A stretch of DNA of 64,000 nucleotides from Pyxicephalus adspersus (GCF_032062135.1 NC_092859.1:51025331-51089330); one strand, 5' to 3'; shown: positions 47,162 to 57,676, counted from the first letter of the stretch. Program-made: numbers and translations. The notes: generated by a model not told the origin, from the sequence alone.

Positions 47162-47565
47162 GCGTAGAGGATGTTTCATTCATATGTGGTCTGCATGATC
47201 TGTTTTGTAAAAACTTGTTTTTAATGTTTGTATTAAAGATTTTTTTTATAAAAAAAATGGCATTGAATGGAAGCATACTTGTAACCCACAACCTATAACC
47301 TAGTTATTTGTATTTATATACCGCCGTTAAAGTTGATCTTGGTGGAGTCTTGCTCAAGAGGTCACAAAGTTTGTCCTTGTCCCAAGCTTGAGATTGTTGT
47401 CACAGGCCCCTGCCCCTCCAGAAAGACCGAAGCACTAGTAAACTGGTTTGGACAGGAACTAGCACCAGGTGGTCAAACTGGCTAATGTGTTAATGATTCT
47501 CATGCATCACCCTCATGGAAGATCAATCATTGTCTCTGCTCAGCAATTCCTTTATGGTTGTTTTA

Positions 47566-47892
47566 AGCTACGTACACACGTCAGATTTTTATCGCCCGAT
47601 AATCGGCATCGGCCAATTATCGGGCGAAAATCTGCCGTGTGTACAGTCGGTGTCGTCCATCGTCCGGACGACCGACCTGCCGGATCCACGGACGATGGAC
47701 GACAGCCGATCCTAATGAAAGGGGAGAGCGCGCAGCAGGGTGCCGCTCCGTCGCTCTCCCCCTCCCCTCTCCATAGAGCATGAACGGTGCTGTATGTACA
47801 GCACCGTTCATGCATCGTGCACTCCCTTGTCGTTGGAAAGGATCATGAAAGATCCTTTCCAACGACAAAAATTGGAAGTGTGTACGCAGCTT
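47566..47892. mobile_element. Hairpin MITE, copy 1 (327 bp), best-preserved member
   Basis: TA dinucleotides flank it. The ends are AGCTACGTACACACG and its near-inverse GTGTGTACGCAGCTT. Inside are four separate hairpins: arms from 47582 and to 47634 (TCGCCCGATAAT type), 47652-47666 with 47689-47703 (perfect 15-bp arms), 47779-47812 (palindrome around TGTATGTACA), and 47827-47868 (GTCGTTGGAAAGGATC arms). No coding capacity. The TA target suggests Tc1/mariner-type mobilisation, but the superfamily is unproven. Confidence 0.88.
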
Positions 47893-48428
47893 TAGGCTCT
47901 GCATCTGTCTCCACAGATAAGAAGGTTTATAGCTTGCTTTTAATGAGAGAGTTATCCTTTACACAAGTCATATTCATATCAATTTGAGTCACTTCCAACA
48001 ATGTCCCAGGTAAAATTTTGTGTAGGTAGGGACACATTGGTTCTCCATTGCTACTCCCATCACAGAGGACCTTTTTCCCTTATATCTGACCCTCTTAGTC
48101 ACCTGGGGAGTACCTGGTATGTATGCACCTGCATTTGTTACAGTATTGTGCAAAAATGATGATTTTAGGATTATTTTATGGTAATTGTTAAGTGGATTGC
48201 CACCTACTGTACCTCCTAAGTATTATCAAGTAAGTATTAATAACTACCAAAATCTCCTATGTTGAGACCTAAAAACTGAGGGTTAAGAGCTGGAGTTTAC
48301 CAAAAGAGGATTTTATTTACCTTAAGAGGCAATGTGTTTATTTGGCTCTTCTGCAAAAAAACACACCTCACATGCAGTCAAGTGGTGTTTCTGCGTAAGC
48401 CCTACATTGGTTGGGGCTATCATGCCTC

Positions 48429-48582
48429 TTAAAGCAGAACTAAACTGAAAACTTTTTTTTTTTAAATAAAAAGGGTGTTGCACTTAAAAAATTTAAAAAA
48501 AAAAATTACATTTTTCCTTTTCATATAAGGGTTGTCTACCTTTTTATATAAAGTGAAAATGTTGAGTTTAGGTACCCTTTAA
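48429..48582. mobile_element. TTAA-flanked MITE, family B (154 bp)
   Basis: Inverted ends TTAAAGCAGAACTAAACT and GAGTTTAGGTACCCTTTAA. The interior GGGTGTTGCAC and AAGGGTTGTC blocks also occur at 33405-33460. Confidence 0.7.
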
Positions 48583-51119
48583 GGCATTTTTAAACTAGTG
48601 TTTTTGCAAGCTGTTTTGAGTAGTCTTACCACAACCTTGCAAATAATGGTTTTGACAAGCAGAAGAGGGGGGCTGCATTGCCTTGCAATTTTTGGAAATT
48701 ACATGCAGCATGGAGCAGTTTGCCACATCTACTGTCTCTATAGATATGAACTGGTGTTGCGTGCAAATGCTTTAAAATCTATCTTGATTTCATGCTTTGT
48801 TTATTTTGATTTCCTAGACCATTCAATAAACAGGTAAGGTAGCTATGTTTTTCTTTTTGACATAATGTACACTCAGCCTGTGACCATTCTTGTAACTTGC
48901 ATTCAGGGATAATGCTGGTAGATTAGCATTTTCCCCAACCATTTTAAGCAGGCTACTAAGATTTGGGCTCCGAGTAAGCAATTCTGTGTTTCTACCTGGG
49001 ATTATTATACCTTTTATGGGGTAGTTTGACCCTTTCTGAGGTTTAAAAACTCTATAAATCAACGTTTTAGAAATTTGATACATGATATATTCTCCTATAC
49101 ACACCGGTGTGACTCTTTTACTCAGGGTAGTTTTTACCATCTCTAATTTATCTCCAGCTCCCTCATGCCTATAGGATGCAATTTATGCAATTACATCTAT
49201 TTTTTATGGACCATCTGTTCCTTTAGTTTTTAAGATGGTTACTGCTTAAACCTTGCAGGTGACTGCACAGTACTGCTGGGATGGGTCCTGGATGGGGCAT
49301 GGACTCTTTAAAACCAAAGTTTCTGCTGGGGAAAGATTCCAGAGGTAAAGAGAACAACTCTGTTGGGGGTTGCAACATTTATTTTCAAGGCTTTGGAATG
49401 GGAAGGAAGGAATTGGGAGGGCCTTCCTATTCCACCCCGGTTAACCCAATGGTTTGGCTATAGCAGAAGTAGTACAGGTGTGCTATCAGAGGGAAAGTGT
49501 AAAGGCAGCAGGTAGGCTGCATACCACCCAGTATGGGAGCTGATTAAAAAGCTGTAGATTTTCTTTACGGGCTTTGGAATCCTTGCTAAAGACTTCAAAG
49601 GACTGTTTTGTAGATTCAGAATACTTTCTGACAGCTGATGTAAGCTGCCTATATGTTTTTTGTTTGATTTTTCCACTAAATGCTATATTTTTTTTGAACA
49701 AAGTAAAGAGTTATAGTATACAAACTTTTTATTACAAACTGGGCACATATGCTTAAATTTCTTTTTGACCTAATGTGACGTCATGTCCAGTAGCATAAAT
49801 ATTTGTGTTCTGGGTATCGGTAGCACTGTGACTCTTAACATCCTAACTGTGGTGCTTAAGTGGATATCTCCCCAACCCGCTACTATTGTCCTGGATTACC
49901 TTAGTTAATACATCTTTACCATAAGTAGAAGCTAGTTTATGCTCATAGAGGTTATCCAGGGAAGTTTGTAAAGATTTGGGGTGTCTGACTTTTTTGTGTT
50001 ACACATGTTGCACTGCAATGACACAATGGCTGGAGAAGAGGTCATTTAAGGAGAACCAAACAACACAGAGAGGAACTATACCTTCTAGGAAAATTACTCA
50101 TGGAGAAACATTTTTTAACCAGCCCCACTGTCAGAAAAGGAAGCTGGGAGATCAAGCTATGTACAGATTGTAAATGTATGCAACCACTCCTAAAGAAAAA
50201 CATCCTCAGTTTAGAAAAAACATACTTATTATTTTTGTACTACATATTTTGGGAGCACCAAATGCCTTACCGCTTAGTAGCAGGTATCCAATATACAGTG
50301 ACTGGTGAATGAAAAAAGTAAGCCCCCCTCCCAGATTAGAGGCAGCCAATAGGATTCACAAACTCCCTAAATAGGTTTAATAATACTGTTTCTTTGTAGG
50401 AACAAACTAGAGAACATTTGCTTGCCAGACAAGGTAGATGACTTTAAGAAAAAGTGATGTAATAGGTTGATATGCCTGCCAGAATCTGTAATTGGATGAA
50501 TTCAGTATTATCACATTACATAAAATACTGCCCATGATAAAAAGTAACATCCTAATTGGACTTCAAAGGATTGGACTTCTATTACAGAAACCCAGAACAT
50601 TGAATTTTAAGGAGAAATTCTAACAGGCTTCCTATATTTATGAAAAATTGAGGTTTTTATTATTTCAAAATTTTTTCAGCAAAACAGTATGCCGAACTGA
50701 TGAATGCCTCAGGTAGCAATGTGTTATTTTTTTTTTACTTCATAACTATATATATAAAAATATATATATAATATAAAAATGTGCAACTACAGGTTCTCTG
50801 CTTAAAAAAAATGTTTTGGGGATAAACATATATTTATAAACTTCACATTTTAGTATGAATATTATAAAAGAGGAGTAAAAAAGGGGTAAAACTGCAATTG
50901 CACCATAATGTAAAATAAAAGATGAATTTAGCATAAAACTGATACCTGGGTCGGTTACTATAGATTGGCTACGTTTTTTTCACGTTTTTACTTGTTAGAG
51001 CCTATATACATCCCCGTAGACAACATAGATCTACATATAACCTACAAACACATAGGTGAGGCCGATAAATCCAGCGTTTTCATTCAACCATCAGCTCTCC
51101 CTAACTCCATTTTACACAA
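48583..51119. other. Intergenic interval upstream of CDKN2AIPNL
   Basis: No exon or transposon domain recognised. The last few hundred bases probably belong to the promoter region. Confidence 0.5.
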
Positions 51120-51133
51120 GTTACCATAGCGAC
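51120..51133 (+). promoter_or_regulatory. RFX-type X-box-like site upstream of CDKN2AIPNL
   Basis: GTTACCATAGCGAC resembles the bipartite RFX X-box (GTTRCC, short spacer, RGYAAC-like half). It lies about 150 bp upstream of the start codon, where a core promoter would be expected. The second half is imperfect (GCGAC instead of GCAAC). Confidence 0.5.
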
Positions 51134-51186
51134 ACACAGCCAGCCACCACAGAGCCAAAAAAAAAGATGCCTAGAGTGTCCTTGGC

Positions 51187-51212
51187 GTTACCATAGATAA
51201 GAAACCGGAAGC
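51187..51212 (+). promoter_or_regulatory. Second GTTACCATAG box and ETS-type site
   Basis: GTTACCATAG (51187-51196) repeats the first half of the upstream X-box-like site. ACCGGAAGC (51204-51212) matches the ETS/GABP core common in TATA-less housekeeping promoters. A TTTTTCACGTTT string occurs just downstream (about 51216-51227) and a near copy lies at about 50978-50989. The transcription start is not known from sequence. Confidence 0.5.
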
Positions 51213-51268
51213 AGCTTTTTCACGTTTCCGTTTTTTTTTTTTTATTTTGTGCTAGAGAAACAAAGAAC

Positions 51269-51441
51269 ATGGAGGCCGACTATGTGAAGCAGTTCAAAAG
51301 TTTCTGTGAGAGTGACAAACAGTGGCGAGCGAGGGAGGAATTTATAATAAGAAATTTGGAGAATTTCCAAGATGACAGTGAGATGGACAAGCTCCTGGCT
51401 CTGTCTATGGTGTGGGCCAATCACGTGTTCATGGGATGCCG
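51269..51441 (+). CDS. CDKN2AIPNL: CDKN2AIPNL coding exon 1
   Basis: This exon encodes residues 1-57 plus two bases of codon 58. It ends at the donor GCCG|GTATGT. It holds the N-terminal half of the XTBD domain, including the conserved WANH motif. Confidence 0.93.
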
Positions 51442-54400
51442 GTATGTAATTTGTATGTTGTTTGTGTAACTCCGGCTACATTTCTAACCTGTAAAGCTGG
51501 GCAAACACTATACAAACTCTTAGATCTAAGACGACTTGTGTGACAATTGTTTGATTATTTATAAATCTATAGGCAATGCCCTATGGATTTATAGTGGTTG
51601 TTGTAAATTGTATGGTAATTTTATAGCAGCTGCTCAAATCAAAAACTAAATCAGTGTAACATGTTAATTGAAGAAATATTTAAAATCATCAAATTTTTTT
51701 CCCCATATGAATTGAGTTAGAAAAGTTTGTAAATCCTGTTTGTTTGTATAAATCTTGAATGATAAAGTCATTCATAAATAGACCTCTACATGTATTTTCT
51801 TAACAAAGTTTACCTTATTAAAACATCACTACATGCTGCTTTTTATCCACATGTATTAATTTAATATAGAATTATATGCTAAAATGATTATTCATGCCGT
51901 TAAAAATGCATATAATCCTAAATGACATACATATTTTTTTGAATATAGTAAATGCTTGGTGATCTGCAAGTAAAGGTGTTTCAAATGGGGACCAACAATC
52001 AATCACTTGCAGCACAGACACTGCAGCATTGTCACCCTGTGCACTGCTGTAGTGGTACATGCTTGTGAAGCCTGAGGATCAGGAATATTCTAGCCCCAGT
52101 TTTTGCGACTTGAGAGCCTGTCCTTTTGTCTAGAGCCAAGACTTAGTACTGACCCTGTGGAATATCTTACTTCAGTAGGAACTAACCTACATACAGCACC
52201 TTCTAACTCTCTAGCAGTAAGAATGCTTGTCTAGCCCCTGTGATGATGCGGCTCTCCATAACTTGAACTGCCATCTTTAGTCGTCTTTTACTGGGTACAT
52301 CACCCAATCTCACACCGCACAGGCGTGAGATCGGGTGACATAGCCCACCGTAAAAGGGGAAAAACAACTCCTTAATCACTAGCATGGTTCCGATGGATTG
52401 GAATAAGGCCAATGTGGTTCCTAGCTTTAAAAAGGGAGCAAAGTCATTACCAGGTAACTACAGACCAGTAGTTTAACTTCTATAATTGGAATTGGAATTG
52501 GACCCTAGAGAGTTTGATAAGGAACCACATAGAAGAGAAGTCAGCATGGATTCACAAAAGACAGAAGTTGTCAAGCAAATTTACTCTTTTTATGATGATG
52601 TAAACAGGTAGACAGTGGAGTAGCAGTTGATATAGTGTACTTGGACTTTGCAAAAGCATTTGAAACAGTGCCGCATGGATAGGTAATATGCAAGTTAGGG
52701 TCAATAGTTTTAGAATATTCAGTTTCTAAATGAATAGAGAACTGGCTTAAAAACTGCATTCAGAAGAGTAGTGATTAATGATTCATACTCTGAATGGTCT
52801 ATTATCTATAATCTAAGTTATTAGTACTGTCCAAGGGGAATACTTTTGGGGAAGCAAACATGGAAAAGGATCTGGTGTTGTGGTAGATCATAGACTTCAT
52901 AACAGCATGCAGTGCCAAGCTGCAATATCTAAAGCTGCCAAAGTACTTTCTAAGTCAAAAGAGGAATAGACTGCAGAGAATGTGACATAATCATGCCCCT
53001 GTACAAAGCATTGGTTATACCTCATCTGGAATATGTAGTCCAGTTTTGGACACCAGTTCACTAAAAAGATACTGTGGAATTAGAGAGAGTGCAGAGAAGG
53101 CCAACTAAACTAATAAAAGGAATCGAGGAGCTCAGCTATGAGGAAAGATTAGCTAAAATGAATCTACTCTCCCTTATATATGCATATAATCACCCTATGT
53201 AAATATAGAAATGGTCCCAATTCACTTTAAGGTTATTATAAAGGACAAGGAGACACTGTGTCTGGAGGAAAAGAAATTTAATCTCTGGATAAGGAAAGGA
53301 TTCTTCACAGTAAGGTCTGTAAAAATGTGGAATAGGCTCCCTCAGGAATAAGGCTACGTACACCCATGCAATAGTTCTCGTCCAATAATCGGCTCAGTGC
53401 TGAAATCAGACAAGAATCTTGCATGTGTATAGTGTACGAACGATTGTAATGCAAGTAAATAGGAGAGAGCGGAGCGGGGTGCCGCTCTGTCGTTCTCACC
53501 CCTCCCCTCTTCATAGAGCAGAACGGTGCTGTATGTACAGCACTCATTCATGCATTGTGCACTGGTTTGTCGTTGGAAAGTATCATGAAAGATCCTTTCC
53601 AATGACAATTGTTGCATGTGTGCACTTAGCCTTAGTAGCAAGCAGTAAGTTCTATAGATTAACAAAAGGCTGTATGCTTTTCTAGAAGCACTGAAAATAC
53701 CTGGGTATTAAAATTTTGAAGTTAAGATTGTTGATCCAAGAAACATCCGATTGCTATTTGGAATCAGGAAGGAATGTTTTTCCCCTGTTGGAGCAAATTG
53801 TACCAGGGTTTTTTTTTTGCCTTCCTCTTGATCAACTATGTCTTTAGGGATTTTATTGAGGATATGTTTATTTCCGTAGTGGTTAAACTTGATGAGCTTG
53901 AAGCTTTATGTGAACTTGTATACTAATGTATTGAAACATATGACCATTTACAGGTACAGTGATGAACTTTTGGGAAGAGTTTTCACTATGGCAAAAGGTA
54001 TTCAAGTAGAAGATGCTCCACATTTCACCACCAGGGATGAAATAATGAAACGGGTACATTTCTGCATTGTTCGTATAAATCACAATGTACACTTAATATG
54101 CTAAGGATGACAAAATTTATATTACTAAATATTTTCTCCATCCCAGTGTAAACATTTGTTTCTTTTAGTGCATGTAGTTACTTAAAAGTTGTATCACAGC
54201 TATACCAATGATTTCGTTAAAACCCCCCATGCGCTCTAATTCTGTACGTTTTTTTTTTTTACGCAAAAAGCGTTACAATGTTTTGCATGAAGATTTATTT
54301 TACATTGTAGGCCTATAATTCTTAGGCATAACTCACGGAAATATCTCCAATATTTAATAATAAACTAAATACAAACACAGCCTTTTGCATGTTTTTTTTT

Positions 54401-55239
54401 TTTACCCCTAGCCACACTTGGGATTACTGCCAGGGGGGTTAATCTATACCTATTTTTATTTTATTTTCTTATTTTAAAGTGGAACTAAACGTGTTGGTGT
54501 GTGTTGAGCTTCTGCCATATTCTGCAAGTGTTCACAGCAGAGCAGAAACAAAAAGCCACCAGTACCCAGGGCGTTCGTTATTTGAAAAGAGATATTACAT
54601 GTCTCTTTTGTCAAATAGTACTACCTTCTGGTGGTTTTATATTTTTTGGTTTATGTCCACTTTAAAAAATGTTAGAAAACATTTTGATGCGTAAGGGCTT
54701 GTTCATAATGCAGCTGCTTCTTAAATCTCCTGCCTTAAAGCCCCGTACACACGTCAGATTTTTATCGCCCGATAATCGGCATCGGCCAATTATCGGGCGA
54801 AAATCTGCCGTGTGTACAGTTGGTGTCGTCCATCGTCCGGACGACCGACCTGCCGGATCCACGGACGATGGACGACAGCCGATCCTAATGAAAGGGAAGG
54901 GGAGAGCGCGCAGCAGGGTGCCGCTCCGTCGCTCTCCCCCTCCCCTCTCCATAGAGCATGAACAGTGCTGTATGTACAGAACCGTTCATGCATCGTGTAA
55001 TCCCTTGTCGTTGGAAAGGATCGTGAAAGATCCTTTCCAACGACAAAAATTGCAAGTGTGTACGCAGCTTTACTCAAATGCTTTGGCAAATGCCAAACTG
55101 TAGCTGTCTAGAGAAAGAACAGTTTAAGTTAAGAAATATTAGGTCTTTCAATATTTTTCTACTACACTTTTTTTGTTGTTGTTGCTGTTTGATTAATATT
55201 TTCTTTTGTGTCTTTTAAAACCAGAATCAAAGTAACTGA
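51269..55239 (+). CDS. CDKN2AIPNL: CDKN2AIPNL-like XTBD protein, three coding exons, 95 aa
   Basis: Coding segments are 51269-51441, 53954-54053 and 55225-55239, all with GT-AG introns and a consistent frame (phase 2, then phase 0). The product is 95 residues and is essentially one XTBD (XRN2-binding) domain. It has the ESDKQW motif near residue 14, SMVWANHVFMGC at 46-57, a GIQVEDAPHFTTRDE block at about 73-87, and ends MKRNQSN. The human protein has 116 residues and ends in the same place; the frog form lacks its N-terminal extension. The start is chosen because the ATG has A at -3 and G at +4, and an in-frame TAG lies upstream at 51194. XTBD proteins bind the nuclear 5'-3' exoribonuclease XRN2; that role is family knowledge. 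CDKN2AIP (CARF) shares the domain but continues far beyond it, whereas this gene stops directly after it, which favours CDKN2AIPNL. Confidence 0.93.
52380..53903 (+). mobile_element. CR1-type LINE 3' part in CDKN2AIPNL intron 1, split by a MITE
   Basis: Decayed reading frames match the CR1 reverse transcriptase: a FKKG..PGNYRP block near 52430, an AVDIVYLDFAKAF block with the sense-strand RT motif near 52625-52660, and the LERVQRR..TKLIKG / LSYEERL C-terminal block at about 53080-53150. The typical frog CR1 tail follows (about 53240-53348 and 53635-53903). Stops and frameshifts are frequent, so it is inactive. A hairpin MITE (53351-53632) separates the body from the 3' tail. Confidence 0.85.
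53351..53632. mobile_element. Hairpin MITE, copy 3 (282 bp), inside the intronic CR1
   Basis: It is flanked by TA dinucleotides (53349-53350 and 53633-53634). Its ends, AGGCTACGTACAC and TGTGCACTTAGCCT, are degenerate versions of the family ends AAGCTGCGTACACAC. The internal GTCGTTGGAAAG..CTTTCCAATGAC hairpin is recognisable. It is more diverged and shorter than the copies at 47566 and 54738. Confidence 0.8.
53954..54053 (+). CDS. CDKN2AIPNL: CDKN2AIPNL coding exon 2
   Basis: The acceptor is CATTTACAG|GTACAG and the donor is AAACGG|GTACAT. The 100-bp exon completes codon 58 (Arg) and runs to residue 91. It encodes the second half of the XTBD domain (MAKGIQVEDAP and FTTRDE). It sits about 50 bp after a CR1 LINE tail. 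Confidence 0.92.
54217..54442. mobile_element. TTAA-flanked MITE, family A, in CDKN2AIPNL intron 2
   Basis: The 226-bp unit begins and ends with TTAA. Its ends (TTAAAACCCCCCATGCGC and GCCAGGGGGGTTAA) are inverted. Internally it has the family signature AAAGCGTTACA / TTTGCATG followed by a GGAAATAT(C/G)TCCAA stretch. A TTAA target duplication is the hallmark of piggyBac-type transposons, but no transposase is present. Confidence 0.75.
54474..54665. mobile_element. TTAA-flanked MITE, family B, in CDKN2AIPNL intron 2
   Basis: The 192-bp element has inverted ends TTAAAGTGGAACTAAAC and ATGTCCACTTTAA. It lies 31 bp after the family A element. Other members or ends are at 1-19, 724-741, 33477, 40083-40226 and 48429-48582. 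Confidence 0.65.
54738..55070. mobile_element. Hairpin MITE, copy 2 (333 bp), in CDKN2AIPNL intron 2
   Basis: It is flanked by TA (54736-54737 and 55071-55072). It is nearly identical along its whole length to the copy at 47566-47892, differing by a handful of substitutions and a short insertion. It has the same four consecutive hairpins. It ends 154 bp before coding exon 3. Confidence 0.88.
55225..55239 (+). CDS. CDKN2AIPNL: CDKN2AIPNL coding exon 3 (four codons and stop)
   Basis: After the acceptor AAAACCAG come AAT CAA AGT AAC TGA (N-Q-S-N-stop), in the phase set by exon 2. The human protein ends similarly after MKK. The coding part is only 15 bp and would be missed by ORF finders. The rest of the exon is 3' UTR. 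Confidence 0.85.
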   Translation, partial: NQSN

Positions 55240-55416
55240 TATGGATTCAAATCAGTGATGTCCGACCGAATTGGGAAGATGGAATTGTATATATTTTTTT
55301 GATTTAAGATCATGGTTTTCAACAATTCAAAATGTGAATACTGTATGCTTTAGACACTAGAAATGTTTTTAACCTTATTTAAAATGTTTCACACTTTTTA
55401 TTGCATTTTACATTTC

Positions 55417-55422
55417 ATTAAA
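55417..55422 (+). terminator. Candidate poly(A) signal ATTAAA for CDKN2AIPNL
   Basis: ATTAAA lies 178 nt after the stop codon and runs straight into a 14-bp A tract. It is the nearest standard hexamer variant, so it would give a short 3' UTR. The adjacent genomic A tract means cDNA ends mapped here could be internal-priming artefacts. Confidence 0.5.
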
Positions 55423-55789
55423 AAAAAAAAAAAACTTTATATGATGTCTTTCGATCATTGTGTATTTACATGTCAATAGACTTTGACTGATTTTAGGGTA
55501 AAATGTTTCTAAAGAATTTTTTTTTGCAGTTGTGGAAAGGTTACAATATGTGTACTATTTTATTGCTATGGAGATAAACATTCTCTAATTGACCTGTTGA
55601 CCAAAACAATAGGCTCAATCTTCCAATAGGCACACTAGAGGGGATTTTCCTTACTGTGCATACATTTTCGGCATTCTCCTGTTGTGTCTACAGAAAAGGG
55701 AGTGAAGTGCAATCTGTGAATGTTTATTCACAGCTCCTTTAAGGTCCTGTCACACCATTTTGATGGGATTTAGGCCTAGACTTTGACTG

Positions 55790-56192
55790 TGCCTTCTGCT
55801 ACTGCAATTCCCTGCCTCAAGAAAACAGTCCAATGCAGGGCTAAATGTTATGAGTGGCTGAAACTCCCTCTTCACTAAAATAGCACGGCTACTACAATTC
55901 CCTGAGTCTATGAAACAGTCCAATGCGGGGCCACGCATAGGCAGAGAGGCTGCTGGTCTATAGATGCGAGTGATGGCGCTACTACAAATCCTGGCATTAC
56001 TTGCAACTATAAAACCGTCCAATGCGGGGCCACACATAGGCAGAGAGGCCGCTGGTGTGTAGAAGCGACTGATGCTGGGAATTGTAGTAGTGGCGCTATT
56101 TCAATGCAGCGGCGGGCCAGCTGCAATTCATTTTTAGGATTCCTTTGGGGACCAAAAAAAAGGACGTTGCGGGACAGATTTTGACACCCCTG
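55790..56192. mobile_element. Second non-autonomous hAT of the same family, left end missing
   Basis: Ends in TTTTGACACCCCTG, the inverse of the 46446 start. It carries the same ~95-bp subrepeats (CCAATGCGGGGCCAC..GCATAGGCAGAGAGGC and GCTACTACAATTCC). It lies downstream of the CDKN2AIPNL poly(A) candidate. No left terminus or target duplication could be fixed. Confidence 0.75.
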
Positions 56193-56230
56193 CTTTAGTG
56201 TATAAAGTAGTTTGTGGATCAACTCAATGA

Positions 56231-56420
56231 GCCTGATTTATTAAAGCTCTCCAAGGCTGGAGAGGATACACTTTCATCAGTGAAGCTGGGTGTTCCAACA
56301 AACCTGAAATGGATCTGGTCCAGGATTCAAAGCATTTGCTAGCAAATAGCATATTACTGAAGAAATCAATTCCAGGTTTGCTGAATCACCCAGCTTGTCA
56401 TGAGATATAGACTCCAGATT
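56231..56420. mobile_element. Family C MITE, second copy, right end unclear
   Basis: CCTGATTTATTAAAGCTCTC and the following CAAGGCTGGAGA match 2644-2675; AATTCCAGGTTTGCTGAAT also matches 2774-2790. The right inverted end is not recognisable. Confidence 0.6.
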
Positions 56421-57224
56421 TTTTGCAGTTTTTCTAATCATTGCAGATTTTATTTGGGATGAATTTGCTGGGACACCCACGCTTGGAAAAATTGGCAATT
56501 GTCTTGAATGTTTTCTAATTGTGAAGTCTTTCTCATTGTAGCACAATGGATTTATAATCCTTCCAAGGTTGATGAGGACCAACTTCTTTCCTACTTGGCA
56601 TTGGTATTAACACACATCTGAATGCTTTAGACTAGGAAACTACTAAAACTTCTGCTTTTATAGAGGGGGTCACAATTGCTGTTGATAAATTATTTAGGTG
56701 CATTTGATTAGCCAGCAGCACTTGCCTTAATTTCTATGGAAGTGCTAAGCATGTAATTTTTCACATATTGTTTATGAATTTTGACTTTGTTAAATATTAG
56801 CACAATGTAATATGCAGTGTGTTTCTGAGATCCATATTTACTTATTTTTACTTTGATATAGAGAATAAAAAAATAAGGTAATTTAAAATAACACTTAGTC
56901 ATGTTGTCTGCAAGATGCAGTGTCTCAGTGAACTGACAGTATGCAAACCTTGGTGTCAAGCAAGAGCCCTCGTGATCAATGCTATAGTACTGGGACTATC
57001 ACCACTGCATTTTCAAAATTACCTTCCTACTGCAAATACAACATTGGTATTGCTAGTTTGATTCCAACATTTGAAACCAAATTTCAGTTTTGGAAAAGTC
57101 TGATTCTGCCTGGTTGTCATAGACAATATAGGTAATCACTTTTTAATGCAAACTATTAGTAACATTATAAATCTGGTCTCTAAAATGAAATGATATAGTA
57201 TGTAGCAAGAATATAGTTCAAGCT
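56421..57224. other. Intergenic interval with nothing recognised
   Basis: AT-rich, no recognisable coding block, repeat end or RNA gene. Confidence 0.55.
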
Positions 57225-57665
57225 TTAACCTCCTAGCGGTAACCCCAAGTGTGACACGGGGTAGAAACAAGTGATACAAGCTACAAGTGATAACCCCGAG
57301 TCAAACTCGGGGTTGGAACACCTATGGAAGGTTAGTAAATAGAGCGCTTACCTGATCCGCTGGGGTCCCATGCCATCCAGTGCAGCAATCTCCGTCTTCT
57401 TTCTTGATCCTGCTTCTGCATCTGATGAATCACCGGGGGAGTACCCGGTGACGTCAGTGCGTGTGTACGTCCCGGCAGGGCGGGGTGGGAAATTCAAAAT
57501 CCATTTGTATTGCATTCAATACAAAATAACTGTATTCAATACATTGGATTTTTATGTGTAAAAGCAGTACATTGTTTTCAGGAACATTTATTTTACAGTA
57601 TATATAATAGCATGATTATAATATGTATTTTTTTTTTTTAATAAAAACTTTTTTTTTTTAAATTT
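57225..57665 (-). mobile_element. TTAA-flanked family A element, truncated, host of the L1 insertion
   Basis: It begins TTAACCTCCTAGCGGTAACC and carries the CG-rich interior shared, in opposite orientation, with the element at 2919-4129: CACCGGG..CCCGGTGACGTCA, GGGAAATTCAAAAT and TTGTATTG..CAATACAAAAT. The L1 at 57677 interrupts its T-rich part. I could not find its other TTAA end beyond 63283. Confidence 0.65.
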
Positions 57666-57676
57666 CTAGATTTTTT
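57666..57676. repeat. L1 target-site duplication, 3' side
   Basis: CTAGATTTTTT, directly repeated at 63273-63283. It abuts the T run that is the complement of the L1 poly(A) tail, so its inner edge is slightly ambiguous. Confidence 0.85.

Noticed and set aside
47130..47240. GGACGTTTCGGGCC..CTGGCG region considered as an independent ribozyme
   Set aside because: The apparent motif spans the hAT end and its target duplication, so it is a junction of two unrelated sequences.
47469..47904. Overlapping open frames on both strands that recur at 54669-55103
   Set aside because: They translate the hairpin MITE. They recur because the MITE recurs, and the sequence is built of palindromes rather than codons.
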